A stretch of DNA of 64,000 nt from assembly GCA_039881145.1 (NCBI GenBank), contig JAYKKI010000007.1, forward strand, positions 41,764,001 to 41,828,000, given 5' to 3'. The translations under genes and the position numbers were made by a program. The notes under the pieces are model-generated. The model did not search any database and was not told the DNA's origin. It saw nothing but the letters and a program-made list of their open reading frames with translations. Below, piece after piece: positions 24,216 through 34,000 of the stretch; the first letter of the stretch is position 1; the number at the start of each line of letters is the position of its first letter. This stretch comes from Druceiella hillmani. Lineage: Eukaryota > Arthropoda > Insecta > Lepidoptera > Hepialidae.

Positions 24216-24307
24216 TTGAATATATTTGGCGTTAATTTTGTAGATATTCATTATTCACAATTAAATGAAACTACGTAATGTAGTATTATTTCTACTTTCT
24301 TTAAGTT

Positions 24308-24357
24308 CTTTACCACGACCTAGGTTTCGTTGCATTACAACATCTTCAGGTGGGCTG
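24308..24357 (-). ncRNA. Hammerhead-ribozyme-like motif in Penelope terminal repeat (copy B)
   Basis: On the minus strand the order is GCCCAC, CTGAAGA, T, GTTGT-AAT-GCAAC hairpin, GAAA, CCTAGG, TC, GTGG. These map onto stem I, the CUGANGA core, stem II, the GAAA core, a very short stem III and a GUC cleavage site. CCAC/GTGG forms stem I, and CTTT/AAAG can extend it. The one departure from the minimal consensus is an unpaired T after CTGAAGA. Penelope terminal repeats in animals are known to carry hammerheads with very short stem III that favour dimers. Activity is not shown. Confidence 0.6.
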
Positions 24358-24708
24358 TTAGCAAAGATTAACTCTTAGGAACAACCAACAGCATTTATAT
24401 GTTTCGAGTAGCGGAAGCCTGGTTTGTGTGGGTTTTCCTACTGCTTATGTTAGCGAGTTTATTGTAGGGGAGCGGTGTAGGTTTTATTGTATTTCCGAAA
24501 GTTATACGATATACCAGTATTTTAGTGAGAGTAATAAATTCAATTGTTGTTATTATATGAGGTTGTACAATGCAAATGTTCTGGTGTATGTAATAAAATT
24601 AAATGGAAGTTATTCTCGGTAATATATTTATACAAAAGCAAGTGTATCTGGAAGTTAGAACAAGGTAATACCACTAATTCAACATATCTCCGGTTTTATT
24701 TATTCATA

Positions 24709-24716
<8 letters not shown>

Positions 24717-24757
<41 letters not shown>
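24717..24757. repeat. (TA)n microsatellite
   Basis: An uninterrupted TA dinucleotide run follows TTTATTTA units and precedes a poly(T) tract. It lies in the 3' non-coding part of the Penelope-like fragment. Confidence 0.95.
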
Positions 24758-24759
<2 letters not shown>

Positions 24760-24940
24760 TTTTTTTTTTTTTAAGTATTTATTTATTTCTTTAATTTTTT
24801 TTAAAATACTTATATTTATAGGTGTATTTGATTTGAAACAATTTGAATAGTACTGTAGAATCAATGTTGTCTAATTATATTATGTCTAGAAGATATTAAG
24901 TGTTGATGATGATATTATATTTAGTTGTTTATTTAATATA

Positions 24941-25291
24941 TTAACCTTGGTGTTTTTTTTTATATCTGTTTATTTCTAATGATTTTAGGATAATAAGTTT
25001 ATTACCTTTTGTATTTATTTGTAATATGTAGGGGGCATTATCAGTATGAGGGTGATGGTTATTTTCAATGAGATGTTTAGGAAAGTGAGATGTGTCTGGT
25101 TTGTTATTTCGCCCGCTGGCAATGTGTTCTTTATATCTTGTAGTAAAATCTCTTCCTGTTTGACCTATGTATACACTATTACAGTCGTTACATTTAAGTT
25201 TATAGATAGGGATCTCTGAAGATATTATGAAAAAAAATATTTTTGAGTCCCTTTTAACTTGCCTTTTCGATGGACATCCCGCACTATACAT
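24941..25291 (-). pseudogene. GIY-YIG endonuclease domain of a Penelope-like retroelement (fragment)
   Basis: The 116-codon frame contains a recognisable GIY-YIG nuclease: PIYKL at residues 28-32 (GIY position), a CNDC cysteine pair at 34-37, VYIGQTGRDF at 40-49 with the YIG triplet, R52 and the YKEH segment at 53-56, and a likely catalytic Glu at 106 in KSLEINRY. In Penelope-like elements this domain lies C-terminal to reverse transcriptase and nicks target DNA for priming. The reverse transcriptase is absent upstream, so this is a 5'-truncated remnant. The nuclease part itself is intact, implying fairly recent insertion. Confidence 0.85.
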
Positions 25292-25349
25292 GAATTAAAA
25301 AAAATTGAGTACATCATTTGCCCACCCAAACATTTTCAATTGAGTATTT

Positions 25350-25510
25350 TCTTAGGTTTAGCTATAGTCTTATAGTGTGGGTTAATACGTTTTATGACTG
25401 TGCCAAATTTCAAATGTCTACGTCAAACGGTTTCTGAGAAAAACGGCTAAAACCTACATACAGACAGATATATGAGTGATCCTATAAGGGTACCGTTTTT
25501 ACCCTAAAAA
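25350..25510 (-). repeat. Interspersed-repeat fragment (GGTACCC...CTGTCTGTATG type)
   Basis: Complemented, this reads GGGTAAAAACGGTACCCTTA, then TAGGATCACTCATATATCTG, then TCTCAGAAACCGTTTGACGT. The same order occurs at 30670-30830 on the plus strand, where the satellite begins. Confidence 0.6.
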
Positions 25511-25659
25511 TATGAGAGACATTCATTTGGATATTGAAAACTTTTCTAAATAAAATTTTAAAGAATGCAGGAAAAACATTTTTCTACACATTCATCGAGA
25601 TATGGGAATCAAAATTAGATGGAATAAAATTCATTCAGATTATATTACAATATATGTTA

Positions 25660-27245
25660 TTTCGGCCTGTATTTGACCACTTGTTTTTACCCAACTGAGC
25701 GAGCTAGGGAGGATACTGTCAGTCGGTTAAATGTACATACATATGCACTTGACCTTTCGTTTTTACCCAACTGTGCGTGCTAGGGAAGGTTCTGTCTGAG
25801 ATTATATGAACATATGTATATATGTATGCACTTGACCTTGTTTTTACCCAAAAGCGCGAGCTAGGGAGGATACTGTCTATCGGATATATGTACATATGCA
25901 TGTGTGTATGCATTTGACCTCTTGTTTTTATCCAACAGCGCGAGCTAGGGAGGATACTGTATGCCGGTTTTATATACATAATTACGTATGTATGTACTTT
26001 ACCTAATGTTTTTACCCAACTGTGCGAAGTAGGGAGGATAGTGCGAGTCGTTTATTTGTACGTATGTATGTATGTACATGATCTGTTGTTTTTACCCAAC
26101 AGCGCGAGCTAGGGAGGATACTGTCTATCGGATATATGTACATATGCATGTATGTATGCATTAGACCTCTTGTTTTTACCCAACAGCGCGAGCTAGGGAG
26201 GATACTATATGTCGGTTTTATGTACATAATTACGTATGTATGTACTTGACCTAATGTTTTTACCCAACTGCGCGAGGTAGGGAGGATACTGCGTGTCGCT
26301 TATTTGTACGTATGTATGTATGTATGCACATGACCTGTTGTTTTTACCCAACAGTGGGAGTTAGAGAGGACACTGTCTGTCGGTGTATGTACATATATAT
26401 AAATGTATATTTGCACTTGACCTCTTGTTTTTACCCAACAGCACGAGCTAGGGGGATACTGTCTGCCGGTTATAGGTACATATGCATGTATGTATGCATT
26501 TGACCTCTTGTTTTTACCCAACTGAACGAGTGAGGGAGAATACTGTCTGTCGGTTATATGTACACATGCATGTATATATGCACATGACCTCTTGTTTTAC
26601 CCAAAAGCGCGAGCTAAGGAGGATACCGACTATCGGTTATATGTACACACATATGGATGTATACATTTGTCCTCTTGTTTTTACCTAACTGCGTGAGCTA
26701 GGGAGGATATTGTCTGTCTGTTGTATGTACATACGCATGTATGTATGCACTTGACCTCTCGTTTTTAGCCAACTGCGCGAGCCAAAAGGGATACCGGTTT
26801 CCAATTACATGTATATATATATACGGGTTTTCACTTGACTTCTTTAATGGACTGGGAGAGCTGGTGAGAATACTATCTCTCGATTATACGTACTTATGCT
26901 CATGAGTATGCATTTAACCAATTGTTTTTACCCAACTGCGTGAGCTAGGGAGGATACTATCTGTCGGTTATAATGTACATATGTATTTATGTATGCACTT
27001 GACCTCTTGTTTTTATCCAACTGAGTGAGCGAGGGAGGATACTGTCTATCGGTTATATGTACAACTAATGGCTTTCAATTACGTGCATATGTGTATATGA
27101 ATTTGCACTTGATCTCTTTACCTGGGTGAGTTAGGGAGTGACGGTGCTATGATACTGACGGTAAAGTGTACATACGTGTATATGTACACACTTGACCAAT
27201 TGTTTTTGTCCAACTGCGCGAGCTAAGGAGAGCCATTAGTCATAG
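25660..27245. repeat. 84-bp minisatellite, about 19 copies, with a trimer higher-order repeat
   Basis: The unit contains TTGTTTTTACCCAACTGCGC, GAGCTAGGGAGGATACTGTC and a TGTACATATGCATGTATGTA segment. Unit starts near 25683, 25759, 25840, 25924, 26008, 26088, 26172, 26256 and 26340 give a spacing of 76-84. Three consecutive units (about 25840-26088) recur as a ~250-base block at 26088-26340 with the same internal variants. The right-hand copies become more diverged and shortened. Weak open frames across it are repeat artefacts. Confidence 0.95.
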
Positions 27246-28590
27246 TTTTCCGTGAATTTAAAAACTTTATATTAATATGTTTCCTGTGAGGCAATTAAGA
27301 CAAGGATTACTTAGCACACTTAAAATTTATATCTGATCCTAAGCAATGCTTCGCCGCAACATGAGGATAAACCACGGCCCAGTGAATTGCGACACGGGTG
27401 TCGTTCGACGTTTCGGGTGGTCTGCTGTTATTATTAAGAACCTGATGGGCATGCTGGCAGTAAAATTAAGAAAAGTGCATTATTCCGAATAGAGCCCTCG
27501 ACTAAAAGATATAATGCCTTCCAGATGCAGGGAAAAATTGAAAGAACGATGCCACCTTTGGTATAATTGTAACTGCGCACAAGTTTCAGGGTGACGGTAT
27601 TAGACCAAGCTGTCATTGATCACATATTTTCGCAAAAGGTCATGTGTATGTGGCTCCCAGTGATGATAAAGTACTTGTTGACCTGGCCACAAGTACGCTT
27701 GAACGCAATCAAATTTCTGAATTGCTCCCGGTCTCCATTCTCTGAGAGAACCAAATCGTGTTCAAAACTTAACATTTAACTAGTAAATTATCGAATAGAC
27801 AAAAATTAGTGCTGACGGCTAGAGACTAGAAAATTAAAAATAAAAATTTATAAAAAAATTAAAAATTTTACTACGTAGTAAAAAGTGAACTAAACATTTT
27901 GTAAATAAATAAAAGTCCGCGACTGTAAAGCAGCTATTAGAAAAAATTAGAAATATATTTTAATAGACATCCTCATTGCAACCTATCACATCATGAATCA
28001 TAGACGATGAAGATGAGGAGTTTACTGACATAGATATAATAGAAACGCTTATAAATATTGAACAAAATACTTTAGTGTACTACACTTCTTAATACGACTT
28101 AGTAATATTTCCTTAGAAAAGTATTTTAATAATTTTTCTTTAGAAAAATAAATGAAAGAACCCCCTGCCCCGTAACCTCGCTTTAATTCCAAGTTTGTAT
28201 TATTACCTGGTACCTAGTCCATAACTGCTTAATGGATTTCAGTAGAGGTAATCAGTGTTATATTGTTTTTCATATCAACACGTCTTGTAAGTACTTTGGG
28301 ATGTTCTCAATAAAATATTTGTTTATTTATTTAAAAAAATATGTTTAAAACAAAGATTGTAATACTCGCCTTATTTCGGCCGCTAATTAAAAACTAGGAA
28401 AAAATCTGTATTTGAATTAAAGGTTTCGTTAATGAAATGTAACTAATGGTACTTCAAAGATATTTAAAAATTCGCGAAATTGTTTTACTAAACACTTTTC
28501 AACCAGCTGTAAATTGTATGTTTTCCAGAGAGAATTTTTGCTTATCCTTGTACTAAAAGAAATTAACATTTCGTTACAATTTACTTTAAT
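27246..28590. other. Anonymous DNA; slightly GC-richer patch at 27.35-27.75 kb
   Basis: No gene is recognised. The patch at 27350-27750 is less AT-rich than its surroundings and could be an old coding or transposon fragment, but no frame gives a recognisable protein. 28140-28330 resembles ordinary non-coding DNA. Confidence 0.4.
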
Positions 28591-28594
28591 ATGT

Positions 28595-28803
28595 AAATTA
28601 TGGTACCGTGTACAAATATATGTAGTGTAAAAAAAATTATCACAAAAATAAGTAATACATACAAATTAAGGTACCACGTACAAATATACATCGTGTAATA
28701 AAATTACCACAAAAATAAGTACTACATACAAATTATGGTACCGCGTACAAATATACGTCGTGTAATAGAATTGTCACAAAAATAAGTACTACATACAAAT
28801 TCG
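28595..28803. repeat. ~67-bp tandem repeat, 3 copies
   Basis: The unit AAATTATGGTACCGYGTACA followed by AATATACGTCGTGTAATA and CACAAAAATAAGTACTACAT repeats at spacings of 68 and 67. Copies 2 and 3 are closest. Confidence 0.92.
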
Positions 28804-29326
28804 AATATCTTCACTACGACCCACTTGTCGCAGGCAGCCATATTGATAACACTGCGCTAACGAACTCCCTCCTCGCTTGTTACTGGTGCACTACTCGTTC
28901 CAAATACCAGTCAAAGATCAACTACACATCACTCACAAATATTCACCTCGTATATGTGTTCTCGAATATGTAACGCCACTTAGAAAGACGCTGACAACGC
29001 GCGTGTCGCGCTGCAACTGAGCGCCGAAGTGGCGGACGCTAACATTTAAATTGACTTCGGTTTTCCATTTGCAATTACATAAAGTGTCAAGTTTTTGTTT
29101 TCAGTTAAGCAATAAATAGACACCGGACGATTGTTTTGTGTGGATACGTGGCGTTAACTCTATTCTCAACAGTTGTCGCTCATTCTAAGTTAATATTTCA
29201 ATCCATTTTACACTCAATTTTGAATGTACATGTCGACTAAAACTTCAACATTAAGTGAAGTGGTAAATAGTATATTATAATCACTAGATATCAATTTATC
29301 AAATCTTGTAAAGGAGGTAAATATTA
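28804..29326. other. GC-richer non-coding segment, promoter-like in composition
   Basis: 28810-29150 has many CpG steps (CGCGCGTGTCGCGCTGC, GAGCGCCGAAGTGGCGGACG) in an AT-rich region. A minus-strand ATGGCTGCC start at about 28844 opens only ~39 codons, running into the tandem repeat. It may be an old promoter, an LTR or a transposon end. No gene can be assigned. Confidence 0.3.
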
Positions 29327-29673
29327 GTTATAACTAGGTTTGCCATATTTAAAATCACTTTTTCCGGGACATTTCTACTACCAAGTACTGTGGTTCGTTG
29401 AACCCAAGAAAACCTTCAGACCAATAAAATCAAATAAAAATTGTCTTCTAGTACCAAATATTAAGTCAAATATTTTAATAAAAGTGATTGGTTCATTAAA
29501 TAATAATAATTTAATACAAAAACAACAGTTATGTGACGTAACTGTTGTTTTATGAAAAAAACTAATATTTGTGAATTCCGGGACAACAATGTGAAATTAC
29601 TGGACACGGGACAACACATAAAATTCTGGGACAATCCCGGATTTCCCAGCCATCTGGCAACCCTAGTTATAAC
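29327..29673. mobile_element. hAT-type MITE with perfect 8-bp target duplication
   Basis: Element 29335-29665 (331 bp) begins TAGGTTTGCCA and ends, complemented, TAGGGTTGCCA. It is flanked on both sides by GTTATAAC (29327-29334 and 29666-29673). An 8-bp duplication with TAG/CAG-type terminal repeats is the hAT signature. Internal CCGGGACA / TGTCCCG motifs near both ends resemble subterminal transposase-binding repeats. A 71-codon frame inside is not transposase. The intact duplication suggests a relatively recent insertion. Confidence 0.85.
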
Positions 29674-30052
29674 CCAACTTTCCTACTGCAATTTTAGTCA
29701 TTTTGTGTAAATCAGAGACAATGATATTACGTAATTATTTACGACTTTAATCAATATATACTATAGCTGTTCCTTTTAATAACTGCAAATTGCTCAAAAA
29801 ATTAGTAAAAGGTTTCTTTCATAATTTTTTAAAATAAAAATCTTACAGAAATGTTTTTAGCTCTTAGCTATCACAGATTTCAATTTCTTAATTAGCACGA
29901 AAACTGACTCTTACTGCTACAATTTTTTCTTTTTAATAAAAAAAATTAGTTGAATATATTTGGCGTTAATTTTGTAGAAATTCATTATTCACAATTAAAT
30001 GAAACTACGTGAATAACATTTTACGTAGTATTATTTCTACTTTCTTTAAGTT

Positions 30053-30101
30053 CTTTACCACGGCCTAGGTTTCGTTGTATTACAACATCTTCAGGTTGGC
30101 T
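30053..30101 (-). ncRNA. Hammerhead-like motif, copy C left arm (impaired)
   Basis: CTGAAGA and GAAAC are intact on the minus strand, but the cleavage-site triplet reads GCC instead of GTC, breaking the expected A-U pair at the base of stem III. Stem I has CAAC instead of CCAC. Confidence 0.5.
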
Positions 30102-30123
30102 ATTAGCAAAGAATCTTTTCTAA

Positions 30124-30173
30124 TAGCCCACCTGAAGATGTTGTAATACAACGAAACCTAGGTCGTGGTAAAG
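30124..30173 (+). ncRNA. Hammerhead-like motif, copy C right arm (all core positions kept)
   Basis: AGCCCAC, CTGAAGA, T, GTTGT-AAT-ACAAC, GAAA, CCTAGG, TC, GTGG in order. Core boxes, stem II and GTC cleavage site are all present. As in the other copies an extra T sits between CTGAAGA and stem II. Confidence 0.6.
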
Positions 30174-30224
30174 AACTTAAAGAAAGTAGAAATAATACTA
30201 CATCACGTAGTTTCATTTAATTGT

Positions 30225-30669
30225 ATAAAAATTAGATCAAGAAACAAACGCTCACATATTTTACTTAGAATTTTAAAAGCAAGGACGCTTCAAAATTCAT
30301 CAGTTTCGTAAATTATGTAAATTCATAAATTATGGTATACTTACATACATTATTATATTCGAAAAACATCATTTTATTTTTTTTTAATTTCAATATAACA
30401 ATAAAATAATATTATCTCTTGAAAAGCAAGTCTGTTTAATAAAAAAAAATTAAATCAGGAACAAACATTTAGGTGACCTAATTAAATCGAGAATTAAAAA
30501 GAGTATAGAAATTATTACATATTTAAATAGGTATATATTTGCCGTCGTATTAAATAAATATAAATACTAAAATGACATTTTTATTTAAATGTTCAGTCAA
30601 ATTTCATGGAAATTTAAAATTGTCCTACGATAACAATATCGATATAAAATATCTTAATTCTTCTCTTTT
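30225..30669. other. Anonymous AT-rich DNA
   Basis: No gene or repeat recognised. Confidence 0.5.
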
Positions 30670-31090
30670 TTATTAGGGTATTTTTATTCGTTTTTTTATA
30701 CCGCTGAAGGAAAAAATGGAACCCTCCTATAAGAATTATTCACGCATCCGTCTGTCACAGGTGCATTTCATAGAAACCGTTTGACGTAGAAACCTAAAAC
30801 TCGTCTTAATGACAATATTAACCCGAATAGCATTCAATATGCTGCATTATACATAGCATTCACGGAAATTTTAAAGGATACAAATAGAATGTCCGAAAGA
30901 ACAACAGGAGTTTCAAAGCAATTTGTTTTAAAATTATATGTAAAATAAGACTAAAGATTTTACTGAAAATTTTCACAACCATTTGCTCAGAAACAGTTTA
31001 ATGTAGAAACATGAAATTTAGCATAATGAAAAACCATATTAACATCCATTAGATATAGGGATAACACTAAAAAATATTCATAAGGAAATT
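30670..31090 (+). repeat. Interspersed repeat bordering the satellite, with an internal ~215-bp duplication
   Basis: This begins with a GGGTATTTTTATTC / GGAACCCTCCTATAAG / CGTCTGTCACAGG string shared with 25350-25510 (inverted). Two diverged ~215-base halves follow: AACCGTTTGACGTAGAAACC...GGAAATTTTAAAGGATACAAAT and AACAGTTTAATGTAGAAACA...GGAAATTTTAGAGAGACAAAT. The second half runs straight into the satellite, so its GAAATTTTAGAGAGACAAAT end is the first satellite base sequence. Confidence 0.65.
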
Positions 31091-34000
31091 TTAGAGAGAC
31101 AAATCAAATACTCATTTCGAGTTCTTCAAAGAGAGACAAGTCAATTACTTTAGAGAGACAAATCAAATACTCATTTCGAGTTCTTCAAAGAGAGACAAAT
31201 CAATTACTTTAGAGAGACAAATCAAATACTCATTTCGAGTTCTTCAAAGAGAGACAAATCAATTACTTTAGAGAGACAAATCAAATACTCATTTCGAGTT
31301 CTTCAAAGAGAGACAAATCAATTACTTTAGAGAGACAAATCAAATACTCATTTCGAGTTCTTCAAAGAGAGACAAATCAATTACTTTAGAGAGACAAATC
31401 AAATACTCATTTCGAGTTCTTCAAAGAGAGACAAATCAATTACTTTAGAGAGACAAATCAAATACTCATTTCGAGTTCTTCAAAGAGAGACAAATCAATT
31501 ACTTTAGAGAGACAAATCAAATACTCATTTCGAGTTCTTCAAAGAGAGACAAATCAATTACTCTAGAGAGACAAATCAAATACTCATTTCGAGTTCTTCA
31601 AAGAGAGACAAATCAATTACTTTAGAGAGACAAATCAAATACTCATTTCGAGTTCTTCAAAGAGAGACAAATCAATTACTTTAGAGAGACAAATCAAATA
31701 CTCATTTCGAGTTCTCCAAAGAGAGACAAATCAATTACTCTAGAGAGACAAATCAAATACTCATTTCGAGTTCTTCAAAGAGAGACAAATCAATTACTTT
31801 AGAGAGACAAATCAAATACTCATTTCGAGTTCTTCAAAGAGAGACAAATCAATTACTTTAGAGAGACAAATCAAACACTCATTTCGAGTTCTTCAAAGAG
31901 AGACAAATCAATTACTTTAGAGAGACAAATCAAATACTCATTTCGAGTTCTTCAAAGAGAGACAAATCAATTACTTTAGAGAGACAAATCAAATACTCAT
32001 GTCGAGTTCTTCAAAGAGAGACAAATCAATTACTTTAGAGAGACAAATCAAATACTCATGTCGAGTTCTTCAAAGAGAGACAAATCAATTACTTTAGAGA
32101 GACAATTCAAATACTCATTTCGAATTCTCCAAAGAGAGACAAATCAATTACTCTAGAGAGACAAATCAAATACTCATTTCGAGTTCTTCAAAGAGAGACA
32201 AATCAATTACTTTAGAGAGACAAATCAAATACTCATTTCGAGTTCTTCAAAGAGAGACAAATCAATTACTTTAGAGAGACAAATCAAATACTCATGTCGA
32301 GTTCTTCAAAGAGAGACAAATCAATTACTTTAGAGAGACAAATCAAATACTCATGTCGAGTTCTTCAAAGAGAGACAAATCAATTACTTTAGAGAGACAA
32401 ATCAAATACTCATTTCGAGTTCTTCAAAGAGAGACAAATCAATTACTCTAGAGAGACAATTCAAATACTCATTTCGAGTTCTTCAAAGAGAGACAAATCA
32501 ATTACTTTAGAGAGACAATTCAAATACTCATTTCGAGTTCTTCAAAGAGAGACAAATCAATTACTTTAGAGAGACAAATCAAATACTCATGTCGAGTTCT
32601 TCAAAGAGAGACAAATCAATTACTTTAGAGAGACAATTCAAATACTCATTTCGAGTTCTTCAAAGAGAGACAAATCAATTACTTTAGAGAGACAAATCAA
32701 ATACTCATGTCGAGTTCTTCAAAGAGAGACAAATCAATTACTTTAGAGAGACAATTCAAATACTCATTTCGAATTCTCCAAAGAGAGACAAATCAATTAC
32801 TTTAGAGAGACAAATCAAATACTCATTTCGAGTTCTTCAAAGAGAGACAAATCAATTACTATAGAGAGACAAATCAAATACTCATTTCGAGTTCTTCAAA
32901 GAGAGACAAATCAATTACTTTAGAGAGACAATTCAAATACTCATTTCGAGTTCTTCAAAGAGAGACAAATCAATTACTTTAGAGAGACAAATCAAATACT
33001 CATTTCGAGTTCTTCAAAGAGAGACAAATCAATTACTATAGAGAGACAAATCAAATACTCATTTCGAGTTCTTCAAAGAGAGACAAATCAATTACTTTAG
33101 AGAGACAATTCAAATACTCATTTCGAATTCTCCAAAGAGAGACAAATCAATTACTCTAGAGAGACAAATCAAATACTCATTTCGAGTTCTTCAAAGAGAG
33201 ACAAATCAATTACTTTAGAGAGACAATTCAAATACTCATTTCGAATTCTCCAAAGAGAGACAAATCAATTACTCTAGAGAGACAAATCAAATACTCATTT
33301 CGAGTTCTTCAAAGAGAGACAAATCAATTACTTTAGAGAGACAATTCAAATACTCATTTCGAATTCTCCAAAGAGAGACAAATCAATTACTCTAGAGAGA
33401 CAAATCAAATACTCATGTCGAGTTCTTCAAAGAGAGACAAATCAATTACTTTAGAGAGACAATTCAAATACTCATTTCGAATTCTCCAAAGAGAGACAAA
33501 TCAATTACTCTAGAGAGACAAATCAAATACTCATGTCGAGTTCTTCAAAGAGAGACAAATCAATTACTATAGAGAGACAAATCAAATACTCATTTCGAGT
33601 TCTTCAAAGAGAGACAAATCAATTACTTTAGAGAGACAATTCAAATACTCATTTCGAATTCTCCAAAGAGAGACAAATCAATTACTCTAGAGAGACAAAT
33701 CAAATACTCATTTCGAGTTCTTCAAAGAGAGACAAATCAATTACTTTAGAGAGACAAATCAAATACTCATTTCGAGTTCTTCAAAGAGAGACAAATCAAT
33801 TACTTTAGAGAGACAATTCAAATACTCATTTCGAATTCTCCAAAGAGAGACAAATCAATTACTCTAGAGAGACAAATCAAATACTCATTTCGAGTTCTTC
33901 AAAGAGAGACAAATCAATTACTTTAGAGAGACAATTCAAATACTCATTTCGAATTCTCCAAAGAGAGACAAATCAATTACTCTAGAGAGACAAATCAAAT

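Larger units (their letters stand above)
24216..25291 (-). mobile_element. 5'-truncated Penelope-like element with 3' terminal repeat (copy B)
   Basis: Reading on the minus strand, a GIY-YIG endonuclease frame (25291 to 24941) is followed by ~570 bases of AT-rich 3' sequence with a (TA)n tract, then by a terminal-repeat arm with a hammerhead-like motif (24375-24216). The arm ends at CCAAATATATTCAA. This order, endonuclease then terminal repeat, is that of the 3' end of a Penelope-like element. The reverse transcriptase that should lie upstream (above 25300) is missing, consistent with 5' truncation. Confidence 0.65.
29950..30224. mobile_element. Penelope-like terminal repeats in head-to-head inverted pair (copy C)
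   Basis: The left arm (29950 to ~30108) starts at TTGAATATATTTGGCG and reads inward through TTTCATTTAATTGT-complement and TTCTTTAAGTTCTTTACC. The right arm (~30118-30224) is its near-perfect complement. The centre is TATTAGCAAAGAATCTTTTC. The left arm carries a ~13-base insertion near 30012-30025. The right arm lacks the outer ~60 bases seen in other copies. Each arm carries an outward-facing hammerhead-like motif. Confidence 0.8.

Noticed and set aside
25719..26521. Minus-strand frames with repeated SILPSSRCWVKTRG peptides
   Set aside because: Translation of the 84-bp minisatellite.
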